From Liolophura sinensis (taxonomy: Eukaryota > Mollusca > Polyplacophora > Chitonida > Chitonidae), in NCBI RefSeq assembly GCF_032854445.1, contig NC_088304.1:17771850-17835849 (forward strand): DNA of 64,000 bases, written 5' to 3'. Positions 1-11,300 of this stretch are shown piece after piece. The stretch's first letter is position 1. Each line of letters starts with the position of its first letter. The notes under the pieces are model-generated. The model had not been told where the DNA came from. It ran no database searches and worked only from the letters and a program-made list of their open reading frames with translations. The translations under genes were made by a program, and so were the position numbers.

Positions 1-49
1 TCCTGATTAATAGAGTCAGACGTTTTGTCAACATATAATAGACATTAAT

Positions 50-135
50 ACAGCAGACAGAGTAACATCAGAGCAGTGACGATAGTGGGATGTAGTTGGC
101 AAACACATTCACGTAAATGCTTAAAGCAGAAGAAA
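50..135 (-). repeat. RepA interspersed repeat, fragment
   Basis: Reverse-strand fragment of the unclassified repeat I call RepA. It holds the segment that reads as cagtgacgatag followed by ggcaaacacattc, which in better copies (for example 42815-43080) is the cagcgacgacagtgtgatagctggcaaatggtcac segment in divergent form. Only the end region is kept. No coding potential seen. Confidence 0.45.
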
Positions 136-159
136 ACAAAAAAATGATGTTTTTTCGTA

Positions 160-421
160 TGGTGGTTAATTGGGATCACCTTTTGGTATTTATCGTCTTT
201 GTATAATGTTGTTCTAAAAAAGGATGTAAGGTATGGCTAATAAATGTATTTGGCTGTACACTTGTTGTTTATATCCAAAAAATATGTATTTAATCTGAAT
301 TACGATAATATTTAGGAATATAGTAAAAATATAAATATGATCAAAAAATCCAGGTTGAAAACATTTATAACGTTATTGCACAAATACAATAAACAACAAA
401 TGTGGTGCCAAATACTCATCA
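160..421. mobile_element. MITE with TA target, copy 1 (decayed)
   Basis: About 262 bp with inverted ends. The left end starts TGGTGGTTAATTGGGATCAC; the right end, read on the other strand, starts TGATGAGTATTTGGCACCAC. It aligns along its length with the copy at 2868-3164. A TA precedes the left end; the right-flank TA has decayed to TG. The interior is AT-rich and non-coding, so this is a non-autonomous element. The parent transposase family is unknown; a TA target suggests Tc1/mariner-like mobilisation. Confidence 0.5.
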
Positions 422-574
422 TGCAAAAATTATTTTTCTTTAAAGTCTTTTTCTCTTTAAAGAAAAATAAAAAATATATATGTATAATATTTAAATATAT
501 AAAAGATCGTATTTATGACTAACTCTTATCTGGACTTTATGTCATTTTTATGTTTTCTACACCATTAAATATTA
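422..574. other. AT-rich spacer
   Basis: Very AT-rich DNA between the first MITE and a RepA fragment, with a short hairpin around 439-466 (ctttaaag repeated in inverted form). No gene is visible. Confidence 0.4.
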
Positions 575-645
575 GCAAATTACTGAACCCCTAACACCAT
601 GGCATAAGTGGAATTAGGTAAAAAAAAACTGCCGTGATGTTAATT
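575..645 (-). repeat. RepA fragment
   Basis: Short reverse-strand RepA piece containing accatggcataagtggaatt, the complement of the RepA aattctgcttaagccatggt block, and gtgatgttaattgcaag. It abuts a SINE 3' part, so the SINE probably inserted here. Confidence 0.5.
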
Positions 646-745
646 GCAAGATTTCCACCCACCATAATGCTGGCCGCGGTCGTATAAGTGAAATATTCTT
701 GAGTAGGGTGTAAAACACCAATCAAATAAATAAATAAATAACTGC
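646..745 (+). repeat. tRNA-SINE, 5'-truncated copy
   Basis: Carries the SINE core (ccaccataatgctggccgc, gtcgtataagtgaaatattc, ttgagta, gtaaaacaccaatcaaa) and ends in an (AAAT)n tail. The tRNA head is missing, as expected from incomplete target-primed reverse transcription by a LINE. Confidence 0.8.
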
Positions 746-1505
746 AAGATTTTGGGTAATTATGACCTGGCCAAGAGCTGTGGTTTATTTTGAGCTCTGG
801 TGCATCCTTTACCACTAAACCAGATCACTTTTGTATAAAAGAAAAAAAATACACAGCATATGTAATTACAAATCCCTATATAGGGAAAGTTTGAGTAGGA
901 ATATCCTAAATGAATTAAACTTTCCTTCACACAAATGAATGGAAGCAAAGGAATGTCACAAAATATTATTTTTGGTGCTGAAACTAACAATTTTCCAGTA
1001 GGATATCATTCCCAGAATCAGGAATCAGGAAAAATGAGCATGTCAGTCGTGGGCGAAATTTATTGTCATTAAGCGTACCTCTGAGATCGATTGACAATGT
1101 TCCAAGTTTAGCTTTCACATTAACGACTCGTTACATGTACTAAGCTGGGACTTGACCCTGTCACCAGCGGTGTCCTCAAAGTGTGAAGAAGAAATCGGTT
1201 TGTTGTTATTTTAATGTAATGTTTATTTCAGAGTACCTCGTTACGCTGGAATAATAAACATCATAACATCGCAATTAAAACAAATGGAGCCTACGATGCT
1301 ATAGAATGAACTCGACTGTTCTCAAGACCATCTTGTTCCACAAATGTTCCTTTTATTCCTTCTGTTCATAGCTAAAATACAAATGCGTTATATAGTGTAG
1401 GCCCTAGAGCTTTTTCGGGGACGAAACCGTGAGCTTCCAACTCGATGTAAAAATGGCAGTTAGCGAAGTTTGGCTTGATGTCTATTCACTAGGTACATTT
1501 GTGTT
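746..1505. other. Unassigned non-coding stretch
   Basis: AT-rich sequence with only short open frames and no splice-bounded exon that I can support. The last part (about 1400-1505) becomes richer in CpG as the palindromic element begins. Confidence 0.4.
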
Positions 1506-1775
1506 AATAAACCCAATCGGCATTTTAAGGGTCTCGCGCGTTCACGCGGACATCGGCGAGACATGTGGGAGCCCCAACGAACTACCTCAGCTAAAAGACG
1601 TGATTTTACGTTAGGCGCCAACGGTACCGTTGAGTCGATAGATTGATGTGTATTGAATCTATCAACTACCGTAAGATAACGCCTTTCATCTACGTTGGTT
1701 TGACAGAACCCCAACATGTCTCGCCGATATTTGCGTGATCTCGCGAGATCCTTGAAAACGCCGATTGGGCTTATT
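1506..1775. repeat. Long imperfect palindrome (foldback element)
   Basis: The left arm begins AATAAACCCAATCGGCATTT and the right arm, read on the minus strand from 1775, begins AATAAGCCCAATCGGCGTTT. The arms keep matching imperfectly through the shared block ATCGGCGAGACATGT towards a centre near 1640, where GTCGATAGATT faces AATCTATCAAC. The region could fold into one hairpin of about 130 bp per arm. It has more CpG than its flanks. No transposase and no clear target duplication are seen. Open frames on both strands here follow from the palindrome and are not called as genes. Confidence 0.65.
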
Positions 1776-2867
1776 GCGACGCTGTGGTCTTTATTATTCA
1801 CCACTAGCTATGTGATATGAAGTCAGAAAAGTTGATGGGTTGAAGGAAACACCTTAATGTAGTCTACACCTTTGACATAGTGAGGACAGCAAACTAAAAA
1901 AAACCGAGCTCCAGGTTAGTGAAGGCATGGAAAAGTGCAGATCAGTATTTCTGAAAGCTAAGTGCATGACAAGAATGAAACACATATCAGATCTAATGCT
2001 GGAAGTCCAGTTCTTTGTTTGGCATATAAATTACTGAAAGATTGTCGTGGTGATTGATGAACATAAAGTCAAACATGGAATTGGAACTATGAAAATATTA
2101 GAAAGTTGATTATTTTTTTAGAAAAAGGAAGAACACCATTTTGTCAGAAATAGCGGTATGTGTGTTATTATTAGCTACATTCGAGATGGTCGATGATCGG
2201 GGTCTACTTTTTGAATCTGTAAACTCTGATGTGAGATTAGTTGCTCAAAAGTGTATCTTAAGTAAGGTGTAACATTTAATACCAGTATAATACTGATACT
2301 CAAGAAATGATCTCAAGATACTCAAGATCTTTAGTCCACATGTATCTAAATTTATTTTAACAAGCGCTTGCAGTGTCTATTAAGAGTCACGTGTTTTCAA
2401 GAGCCAAGCATGAAAAGACACCTGTCGTAGTTGTTACTTTCGGTGCCATGGCAACAGTGTGATACCAGCCACATTAATCTAGGCAGTGGTCATAACCACA
2501 ATTAGGACGTTTCGGGGTGATTTGCGTCATGATTAATTAACATGGGTCATAAACCTCGGAAAATTATACGGCTATGGAATAGTATCCCTGATAAAATTAA
2601 TGTTCTGAGAAAAACGAATCGTAAAATAGCCATAGTAAGGCATCCAGACCTCCCGTGAAGTTAATGGCTCATGTAAAAGCTGTTTGTCGCATCAAAATCA
2701 AAAACAAGTTCTGCAGAGGATAGACTGTGAAGCCTTAGAGGAGAACAAAACATACATATCGTGGAAATTCCAGACGGAAAGGCGCATAAAGTTACTCGTA
2801 AATATTGTGTTAACTGTTTTTTTTTTTTAGATTTTTCTTGTCAGGGAATAGGACATAAAAAAATGTA
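1776..2867. other. Unassigned non-coding stretch
   Basis: AT-rich, many stops in all frames, short poly-T tract at about 2818-2830. I see no gene and no repeat that I can name. Confidence 0.4.
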
Positions 2868-3164
2868 TGGTGGGTTTTCGAACTACCCTTTGATATATGT
2901 GGTTTTTGCATGATGCATGGCTAATAATATGTAAATTTGGTGTTTACGTCTAAACACATGCTTTTTAAATCTAAATTATGATATTATTTTGGAATATGTT
3001 AGATATATATAAAAATGATCAAATTGCAATATCTATAACATTGGTCAGATGAAAAGTTCATATCCATATCCAAATGTATTTATTGGACATTGTGTGCCAT
3101 GTTTATTTAGAACTTTATTATATTAAGACGATGTATACCAAAAGGTGGTCCTAAATACCCACCA
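2868..3164. mobile_element. MITE with TA target, copy 2
   Basis: A 297-bp element flanked on both sides by TA (2866-2867 and 3165-3166). Its ends are inverted repeats: left TGGTGGGTTTTCGAACTACC, right on the other strand TGGTGGGTATTTAGGACCAC. The interior is non-coding and AT-rich. It aligns to 160-421. Size, TIRs and TA duplication are typical of a miniature inverted-repeat element cross-mobilised by a Tc1/mariner-superfamily transposase. Confidence 0.7.
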
Positions 3165-4734
3165 TATAAAACATAATTTTCAAATGTCCTTTTCTCCTCA
3201 CAGAAGAATCGGAAAAAAACACTGATGATCATATTTACAAGTAACTTTTCAGTCATTCTTCACCTCTAAGATACTAATCGCCATAGCTTAAAGCCATTCA
3301 AATGTAATATTTTTGCAAATTTGTTTCTCACCTTATCTGGATTGATAAAAACATAAACGCAACAATAAAAAGCTCAAAACAATCCTTATCAAAACAAAAA
3401 TATTAGTAATGAATATTAGCCTATGTTCAAAGACATCGGCATAAAACGTGACCAAAGCGTGCATATCTCTTTCGGTTTCTCGTGTACATGTATAAACGAT
3501 CATGTAAACATTCCTCAGGTGTTGTTGTACGGTACCTCTCCTCCGTTTTTCAAAAATATCAAATTTGATACCATTAAAGTGCTAAAGAAATGTACCTGAA
3601 ATAAACATTAAATTTTGAATAATTAATTGGACACTGCTATTGTCAGAAATGTTCAAAAATGTAGTTAGGATGCTCCAAAGGGATGCTTAATACGTGTTTT
3701 GCATTGAAAGTTTACAAAAGTTTTGTTTTATAAGACAAACACTTCACATTTAGATAGGATTTAATTAGTCTATAGTCCTGATGTCATACAGTCCAATGCC
3801 GATATGCGTATTTGCTGACAAATGTCACATCCGGGTATACAGATACAGTTCATTGTAGTGACGTTCAGCTATACCAAAGCGATTGACAGAGGCAATTCGG
3901 AGCAAGCGCACTGCCCAATGTCTGATAAAATACCTCGTACACGAGGAGTAGCAGCCTCTCAATCTACGCGTATGCGTCATTGCAAAGAAGCATTTTATTT
4001 ATTGGGTGTCAAAATTAGGACTATCTACCATCAATTTGTAATCCGTAGTGACAAAATGTTCTGATGTCAGAAATGTAATACATGTATAAAGTCAATCCAG
4101 GTGACCAGTTTAACGGGTTAAAAAAAGAAACTGTCAACACACCCCATTAATAATACACAAGGTGCAGGTTCAAACCCGGCCTCAGACTGAGAATTTATGG
4201 ATTCCTACTCTCTCACTGCTTGTGGGGATTCGGTAACAATTACATTTTTATAACTATATTGTTATTAATGATTCTGCTGGACTTCAGTGTTGGGAATTAG
4301 GGAGGTATGAAAACTGTGGATTTACAAATAACAATGGAAACGTGAAAATATAGTTGAATACACCAATCAAATAAAAACATAGTTTCTCATTTAAACAGAA
4401 TCCGACTTTACCTGCACATGAGAACAACACATGCACCGGAAGTGACGTACCAAGAAAACACGGAAGACGAGATGAATGAGAACCTCGCAGTGGCACTAGC
4501 GGGAAAGCTGTCATATGAGTCACGTGATGTTGGGAGAGTCTGGAATTTACTTCGAGGGTAAGAAATAGTCTGAACATCGATGCAGCTTCCGTTCAAGTAA
4601 ACAGCAACAGACATTACATGACTACATTTAAATGTAATCTTGGTTAAGCATCACTTGCTGTATGTCACAAGCTGAGGTTAAACATGTATTAAAGTATGCC
4701 CGGCGTCCCTCTCTTTCCATATCGACAGTTTAAT
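3165..4734. other. Unassigned stretch with a tRNA-like B-box fragment
   Basis: No supported gene. Around 4165-4190 the sequence ggtgcaggttcaaacccggc resembles a Pol III B box and may be the remains of a tRNA-derived SINE head without its A box. The rest is AT-rich and unassigned. Confidence 0.3.
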
Positions 4735-4915
4735 ACGACGGACTGCATGTAAATGCTTAAATAGTGTAGCACCAAGTTATAAGCCCTCTGTAGTCACAAG
4801 GCTTAAGTGAAATGGCACATAGGTAAAAAAAAATGCAGTCGTGTTAATAACAAATTTATTAGACGTCAACGGTCTAAAATTACTTAAATGTTTTGGTTTG
4901 CAATTGTGTTAGTTA
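4735..4915 (-). repeat. RepA copy
   Basis: Reverse-strand RepA part: catgtaaatgcttaaatag, then ggcttaagtg, gcagtcgtgttaataac, ttagacgtcaacggtctaaa and attacttaaatg. These blocks occur in the same order in the copies at 5690-5985 and 42815-43080. Confidence 0.65.
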
Positions 4916-4970
4916 CTTAGTTGATTGGTGTTTTACGCCGTAAACACATGGATATTTCACTTAAAAAAAC
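4916..4970 (-). repeat. SINE 3' tail fragment
   Basis: Contains gattggtgttttacgccgta then atatttcactt, the complement of the SINE 3' end. The fragment is internally deleted. Confidence 0.5.
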
Positions 4971-5159
4971 TTAAAGCAATGTATTAGCACCTGATATCCA
5001 AATTATTGAAGAGTCAGTTGAAACGAACCAGTGTTACTGTTTACAAGAACAGGCGGAGCACGGCATATGAATAACGGTTTAACGCTTCAAACTTTGTGCT
5101 TTATTGACATTTGTCAAGATGGCATGTACATGTATGATCCTGATAACTTCTTATTTGTA

Positions 5160-5430
5160 TGACATATTCACAGCACTGCAGTTTTAAAAATTCTAGACCA
5201 GTGACGTCTGATAAACTCTAAACCACATCATTAAACTAATTCTGCTTAAGTCATGGTCCCAGGGGGGCGTGTAATTTGCTACTGTTTAAACACTTGCATG
5301 GACATTCAGAATAACACCTTGGCTGAGGTAAATTTAGGAGAGGCTGTAATTCACCGGTTACGTCTGAACATTTGCCAATTATCACACTGTCGTCGCTGTT
5401 TTGGTTTTAATATATATGCTGTAGGTATTT
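5160..5430 (+). repeat. RepA copy
   Basis: Sense RepA with its main blocks in order: attctagaccagtgacgtct, aattctgcttaagtcatggt, gtgtaatttgctactgttta, ttcaccggttacgtctgaac and tatcacactgtcgtcgctgt. It ends directly beside a minus-strand SINE. Confidence 0.7.
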
Positions 5431-5436
5431 CCTTTA

Positions 5437-5560
5437 CTTATTTATTTATTTCTGCTTGATGTTTTACGCCGTACTCAAGAATATTTCCCTCATACAATGG
5501 CGGCCAGCATTTTGTTGGAAGAAAAACAGGCAGAGCTAGGGGGAAATCCATGTAAATCTG
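5437..5560 (-). repeat. tRNA-SINE, 5'-truncated copy
   Basis: Starts with the complement of the (AAAT)n tail (tatttatttatt), then gttttacgccgtactcaaga, tggcggccagcattt and part of the conserved core. Head absent. Confidence 0.75.
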
Positions 5561-5689
5561 CTATTACATTCAATCGTAATTATATTATATATCTAGCAGC
5601 TGATGCCTGTACTCTGGTGATCTCTGTAATTTGTGTCCGATGACATGACAATGAACCACGTGCATTGCGCTAACCGATCACAAATAGCG

Positions 5690-5985
5690 ATATTAAAGAC
5701 TACATCATAGGGAGCAGAAGCAGAGCAGTGATGACGGTGTGGCAGCTGACAAATGGCCCCGTGTTACAGATGAAATACGGCCTCTTGTCTATTTACCTCA
5801 TTTAGGGCTCTGTTATAACTGTTCATGTAGATGCATGAACAATAGCAGCTTACACCCCCTCCCCCACCCCCAGCAACATGGAGTAAACAGAATTGGGTAA
5901 ACAAATGCAGCGATGTTAGTTGCAATTTACTAGATGTCACTTGTCTAGAATTACTTAAAATGCTGTGTTGTAATCATATTAAATG
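5690..5985 (-). repeat. RepA copy, near full length
   Basis: One of the better RepA copies on the reverse strand, about 295 bp: agcagtgatgacggtgtggc, aaatacggcctcttgtc, tcatgtagatgcatgaac, aacatggagtaaacagaatt and tagaattacttaaaatgctg. No ORF, no Pol III boxes and no obvious TIR, so the class is unknown. Confidence 0.7.
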
Positions 5986-5997
5986 AACGATCATATG

Positions 5998-6205
5998 AAA
6001 ACAATGCAAAGTAGACATCATGGAAACAAAGGCAATGTGATAGTTGTAAAATGGCCACACCGATAAGTTTAAATCTGGTCTCTAAGTTTTGGTTTTAATC
6101 AACTGTTTATTTAAATGCAAAAATATTGGCAACTTTCACCCCCTACAACCATGGCTTAAGCAGAATTGATCAATGATTGCATGCTGTCATGCTAATTGCA
6201 GTGAA
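5998..6205 (-). repeat. RepA copy, partial
   Basis: A second reverse-strand RepA lies directly behind the first: ggcaatgtgatagttgtaaa, atttaaatgcaaaaat, accatggcttaagcagaatt and catgctgtcatgctaattgc. Order agrees with 5690-5985. The two may be independent insertions or a tandem pair. Confidence 0.6.
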
Positions 6206-6847
6206 CCCACAATAACGTATCAGTCTGAGAGACTGATACAGCTACGGTAATTAACGATAAACATAACCGTAAAAGTATCGATAGGAAACCTCTCCATATC
6301 GTTATGCGGTTATGTGAAAGCAAAAACACGTCAATCGAGAACACAATCTTATAATCGGATGGATTGGCTTGCTGGCAATTTGAGATGAATAGGATCATAG
6401 TTTATGGCCTCGGTAGGGTTTCTCCAGACAGACATATTCGCATGAGTAGAGCTGCGTCACATGGCCCATTGCACGCATGACTATATCTATAGTATTGACA
6501 ATCGTATGTATGTTATTCGGACAGTTACCTGAGTTTCAAACTTTGACTTTCAAAACTTGGAAAATACAAAGCTGTAAAGATGGCTTTACACATTCATGTT
6601 TTAACTGAAGACTGGTTTAATTGACACCCGTCAAATAACAAAGATTTCCGTCTTTCGCTGTTCGTTTTTCCTCTATACTGATTATTAATTTAGACTGTTT
6701 CTATGTTGTATGACTGAGCACTCATGAAATAATTATACTGGGTACAATGGCGAGGTCGGCCTTGTTTATAATTCTTTTTTTTTCAGATTGGTGCAATTAA
6801 CAGGTTTTATGCATACATGACACAGTTTATTGTAAACTTATTAACAG
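6206..6847. other. Upstream flank or intron of the membrane-protein gene
   Basis: AT-rich. No exon that I can frame convincingly; a start exon for the gene at 6848-9136 may be here or further upstream. A poly-T tract ending in cag lies at 6776-6786, but the frame after it hits a stop before the exon. Confidence 0.3.
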
Positions 6848-9136
6848 GCCTTACTATCAGCACAATCAGCTCGTGCGGCATGCTCAGAAACTGAAGTTGG
6901 AGAACACCGAAAGCGGTCCACGGTATTTTCGTCTTCTACCACTAGGTGGCGGTTACAGCATAGCGACAGACGCCGCTGTTTTTGTGATCTGGCTCCTAGT
7001 TTTCGTGTACCCATTCGCTGCCATAGGGGTAAGCGTAATTCATTGATCCCTGGGTGTCATGGTTTCGTTGCATACCTAAAACATACGAAATATTTCGTAA
7101 AATCTGAAAGAATCAGACACGTCGCCAAAACAAAAACCTCTGCATATAAACCTATAGCTCTTGGAGCTATAGATAACGGCAAAGTATCAGTTTTCTCTAA
7201 TGGGAACCCAAACTTTGGCTTGTCCACAGGTGACTAAAACTAAGATGTGATTTTGGCATCATTCAGATCTTTTTATCCAGAGAGGTTGTCGGATAAACTT
7301 GGCTTGCAGACAAAACTGTATAAGATGTTTTGAATATCTAAAATGCGAGATTAACAAAGAACCGTCTCTCGATCTAATCATGCAGTGACAATCAATCACA
7401 ACGGCGACAAAACTGGAGATTTTTGCATTAAGCGAGTCACATGTTATTAGTTGTTTAAAGGCTGTTGTGTGGTATCATGATCTCGATGTATACTTTTTAG
7501 GCTATTCAAATATATTCAAAGATGTGAAATGTATATATAGTTTTCGTGTTCTAAATTACTTATTTTTGGGGTGGGTTTTACAAAAGACAATTCCTTCTCG
7601 TTCGATTTTGGACGTTGTCATTTTTATATCGAAAAACACACTGTTTAATGATTGTTTATTTGATATCCCTCAGCTATTATCGACGTGGCGTTTACAAAAT
7701 GTATTACACTGTTGTTTGACACCATCGTGCGACAAAATAAGATCTTACTAAACTGTTTCTGTTTGCTAGAGACAAACTAGTTGATTTGTTGTTATTTTTC
7801 TCTGATTCAGACAGCTTGTTTCTGTCGGAATGTGGTAAACATTATCAGCGCCGTTATTCTGGCCATGCTTATAACCTTTCATATCGGATGCATGTGGTTG
7901 GCGAGCAAAAACTGGAAGAAATTAAAACATAGCTGGTACTTTACAAAGGTGAGTGATAAGCGTGAAAAAAGAACTAATTTCTCAAAGTACATGTACACTT
8001 TAGCCTGCAGTTAGCTTTGATTGTTGCCACACAATTCCAAAAACAACAGAATACCCATTTACTCCAGTGAACCAGGTTTCTTTTTTTCCTGACTTCTTTT
8101 CTCACCTTTTATAAAACAGAACATGCTAAATTGTTTTAAATGGTTTGGTTTGTTTTTAAATTACGCCTTACTCAAGAACAGTTTACTTATATGATTGTGG
8201 TCAGGTTTAAAGGTGATAGAAACCTTCGCCAGGTACATGTACCCGACAAACCTCTTAAAATCGCAGGTGAGTCAGCGAGCATCGGGCTCGAACACGCGGC
8301 CTCAAAGATGAAAGACTTGAAGAGGACCAGTTCTTTCCTTTTTCCCATAAACCCAGCCTATTTCATAAGAACGAATATTTGATAACGGTGCACTTCTATT
8401 CTTCGTGCTTTTCTGTTTTCTCATGCAATATTGTGTTTTGCAGATAGCAATGCCAAATCTCTTTGGCATGGAGAACCGACTGACAAATATCACAACCGAG
8501 ACTTTAAACCAAACCGACCATTTAAACAAATCGCAGAAACAGATCATTCTAACAAAGCTACATTCAGAGAAAATGGAGAGTAAGTACATGTAGTTCAGCT
8601 GGCCGTCTTGTTTTAGCTTGTTTTACCACATGACTTCAAAATGGCTCATTGCACATATTTAAATATGTATTTTGGAACTGCATTTCATTTAAGATTAGAA
8701 AAAGGGCATGAAACACATCAGGTTCTTTTATGGTACAGTCAAAATATGTTCATGTGAAGTTATAGCGTAATTTTAAAGAAAATATTTTATTAATACTGCG
8801 AAATGAATATACTGTTAAATTGGCAGCTTTGTGTCAACGATATCACAGACCACTCCATCTGTTTATATACACTTTGTCTTGTCCTTCTTTTCCAAAAAAT
8901 TGTTTTTCTTGTCATAGCTTGCAGTGTAATGTTTGATGGATTCTGCGAACAAGAAATGAGCGGATACTTTAAATTTTTTCTTTGCAGATGGAAAAGTTCT
9001 GGTGATGATTGTAAGTGACGTATACTGGAAGACCAAGGTATTGGATCCCATTATATTACTCTCCGTCATGGCCACAGCCAACCTTGTGTCATTGATATTA
9101 CAAATAGAGTTTTACAAAAGTGACGGAGTTGCGTGA
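6848..9136 (+). CDS. Unidentified multi-pass membrane protein (5' end missing)
   Basis: Four exons join in frame: 6848-7028, 7811-7948, 8444-8579 and 8988-9136 (stop TGA 9134-9136). Donors are ggg|gtaagc, aag|gtgagt and aga|gtaagt; acceptors are attcag, ttgcag and ttgcag; phases are 0, 0 and 1, and all match. The first exon may begin further left (an alternative acceptor is near 6803), and the start codon is not in sight. About 200 residues are visible: a basic N-terminal stretch ending RYFRLLPLGGG, a hydrophobic segment (AVFVIWLLVFVYPFAAIG), a second right after it in exon 2 (NIISAVILAMLITFHIG), then a basic turn. Exon 3 is polar with three N-glycosylation sequons (NIT, NQT, NKS). A third hydrophobic segment in the last exon is followed by a short tail. 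I do not recognise the family. Coding is supported by the matching splice phases across four exons, not by homology. Confidence 0.6.
8150..8320 (-). repeat. SINE with a different head, in an intron
   Basis: On the minus strand a B-box-like GTGTTCGAGCCCG head is followed by a body unlike the common SINE, and then by ATATAAGTAAACTG and TTCTTGAGTAAGGCGTAA, which is the common SINE 3' tail. It lies in the third intron of the membrane-protein gene. A shared tail with a different body suggests a sister family recognised by the same LINE. Confidence 0.45.
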
Positions 9137-9784
9137 CCACAGTTGCAGGGTAGCAGTTGATGTCGAGACAGGGAAACATAGCAGCTGACACCTTCGGAAC
9201 TTTCGCCAATCCAGGATTTAGGCCAGCCTACGGGCCGTATTGATTTAAGAAATCGGAGAAACAGAGGGGTGTAGGCCTTACTGGTATGACAAATCAGATA
9301 AATAGAGCAGTTTACGAACTACAGTTATGGCAAATCAGAGAAATAGAGGGGTACGCTGACTGTACTGGTATGACAGTTCACCCTGGTGGAGCCCTGGTCA
9401 TACAGGCCCTACTGATACATGCATTAACAGGTACAAATATGATCAGCCATATAAATGGAGAAACATAAAGTCCGATGTGCTATGACAAGTGACACCATAA
9501 CGTGTGTGGATGAGGAAATACTATAGTGCTTGTCCCTTTGATAACGAGTCTTATGTATTGACTGTTTTATGGGTAGAGGAAAGCGGATTGTGTGTGAATA
9601 AACCATGGTTATTTGTATCGGACCAAAATCCTGACATAGAGCAGTGGCGGACGCAATTAGAGTTGAACACGAGACCTCAAACATCTTGTTCAGATAAGCA
9701 GCAAGCCACTTCACTGAATTATATTGCTTTACTTTATATACCAGTGGTAACAATGAAGCCAATTTATTTATCGTTATCCCAGCT
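9137..9784. other. Downstream flank of the membrane-protein gene
   Basis: Probably 3' UTR and intergenic DNA. A short internal direct repeat holds tatggcaaatcagagaaata near 9326 and a similar piece near 9278. No polyadenylation signal is obvious and no further gene is supported. Confidence 0.35.
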
Positions 9785-9842
9785 TCCCCCTACCGTATCT
9801 TTGAGTACGGCGTAAAATACCAATGAAATAAATAAATAAATT
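9785..9842 (+). repeat. SINE 3' tail
   Basis: Contains ttgagtacggcgtaaaatac, caatgaaat and then (aaat)n. Only the last part of the SINE is present. Confidence 0.6.
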
Positions 9843-10591
9843 TAGCGTTACTTAATATGGAGAACAAAGCTATACTTCAAACGTGTTCGGATCACGGTGG
9901 GCTTTTTAAAATTGTATTTGCTTGATTACTATTATGTAGTCCACCGACACTTGGTAATTAAGTTGCTGACGAACTTTCCTGTGTGTTAGGCATAGACATT
10001 GATCCACACTATGTTGATGAAAGCAAAGAAGTTTTCAACGAACCCTAGACTGCGCAACTCGAACCCGTATTTTTGTGTCCTTGACAGACAAGCACCATTA
10101 ACCACTCGGTCAGGACGCATTCCTTGTAAAATTAAATGGAAAGCGCCGGTAACACTCAATTTGTATGTGGTTTGGCGTCCTTGTTACTGTCTCGCAGGGT
10201 TGACCAATGGGTTACCCAAACGTCAGAATTGTTCTTCCCAATGCCCTTTTTGCACTGCGTCTGAGAAGAACACTGATGATAAGTTGTTTCTGTGATGTTT
10301 GTTGTTTCTGTGATGTCGTGTATATGTACTTCTTTGAGTGTTTAATATTAAAGACTATTTATTTAAATGAAGGTGTGAAATCTTTTTATCTGAGAAAGCA
10401 TAAAAGAACCGGAGAAACTAGAATCGTTTTGATGGAGAAGAAAGAACAAAGACTCCTCTGAGAATGTTATGATCATTTGACAAAAATACTAACAAAGTGA
10501 AATAGAGGGTAGAATGCAATCATACCTGAATAATACAGGATGAATACAAAAATTAGCTACCCCCCCACCCCCTCGAAATTCTCCTCCGTTT
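9843..10591. other. Unassigned stretch
   Basis: No gene supported. A tRNA-like trace (actcgaacccgta near 10058) could be the remains of a SINE head. A doubled gttgtttctgtgat motif occurs near 10280-10310. Confidence 0.3.
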
Positions 10592-10678
10592 CCTTCCACC
10601 TTCCGCCCTTATATAAGTGAAATATTCTTGAGTACCGCGTAAAACACCAGTCAGTATGTATATATATATATATATAGT
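10592..10678 (+). repeat. SINE 3' tail followed by an (AT)n microsatellite
   Basis: The core end (tataagtgaaatattcttga, gtaccgcgtaaaacaccagt) is followed by about ten TA units where the (AAAT)n tail would be. The microsatellite probably grew from the SINE tail. Confidence 0.65.
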
Positions 10679-10864
10679 CGGTGAACAAGTACATCGGCCC
10701 GTCTCGTCGGAAGCCGCCGAATCTGGGAGATCACAAGGGGAGATACCTGATAACAAAACTTCCTCTCTGTGTTATCATTCCAGTCACTCTGCCATAAACC
10801 AATGAAAACAAACTTTTATGTTGGCACCGCTTTATTAAAGAGTGAAGTATACTAACGTAAAATG

Positions 10865-11300
10865 TCAAGGACAATAGGCAAGCATTTCCTGATATTTTAA
10901 AGATTTCAGAGATTGCAAGGCAGAAAGAGAATCCTTCAATATTACACATTTGAACTGTTTAAAAACATTAAAAGGCTGGAGAGCCAACAGTATACCTGTA
11001 AACTCAGCAGTATAGACAGAAACGTGTTCGGACAGTCTGGACTTCCTGCCATAGCTAAGGTCTGGGATGCCTATAGCAGCCGCAACCTTACACGTATCAT
11101 GGCATTTAGACACATCGGAAAAGATTTGTAAGTAATCAGGCCAATTTGTTTTAATGTAACAATTACGACACAGTTCACTGATATTTGGATTATCAAACTT
11201 CTGAACTTGCAACAGCCAATTACACGAAATGTTTGAAATACAAATATAACAAGGCGAGAAAGGAGGAATAATACAAGCTTGGACAACACGTTTGAGAATA
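10865..11300 (-). pseudogene. LINE ORF2 fragment: RNase H domain
   Basis: The minus-strand frame shows three RNase H signatures in order: QIFSDVSK (first Asp), VYTAEFTGILLAL (Glu) and KDSLSALQSL (second Asp). The spacing and sequence resemble the RNase H region of the larger LINE at 17.6-18.4 kb, so both belong to the same or a sister I/Jockey-like family. Upstream open sequence up to about 11290 is in another frame and looks like the reverse-transcriptase-to-RNase H linker with a frameshift. No 5' part and no 3' end are present; this is an inactive fragment. Confidence 0.6.

Noticed and set aside
1460-1804. 114-codon minus-strand frame
   Set aside because: Covers the long palindrome; both strands look open because the arms mirror each other, and no domain is recognisable.
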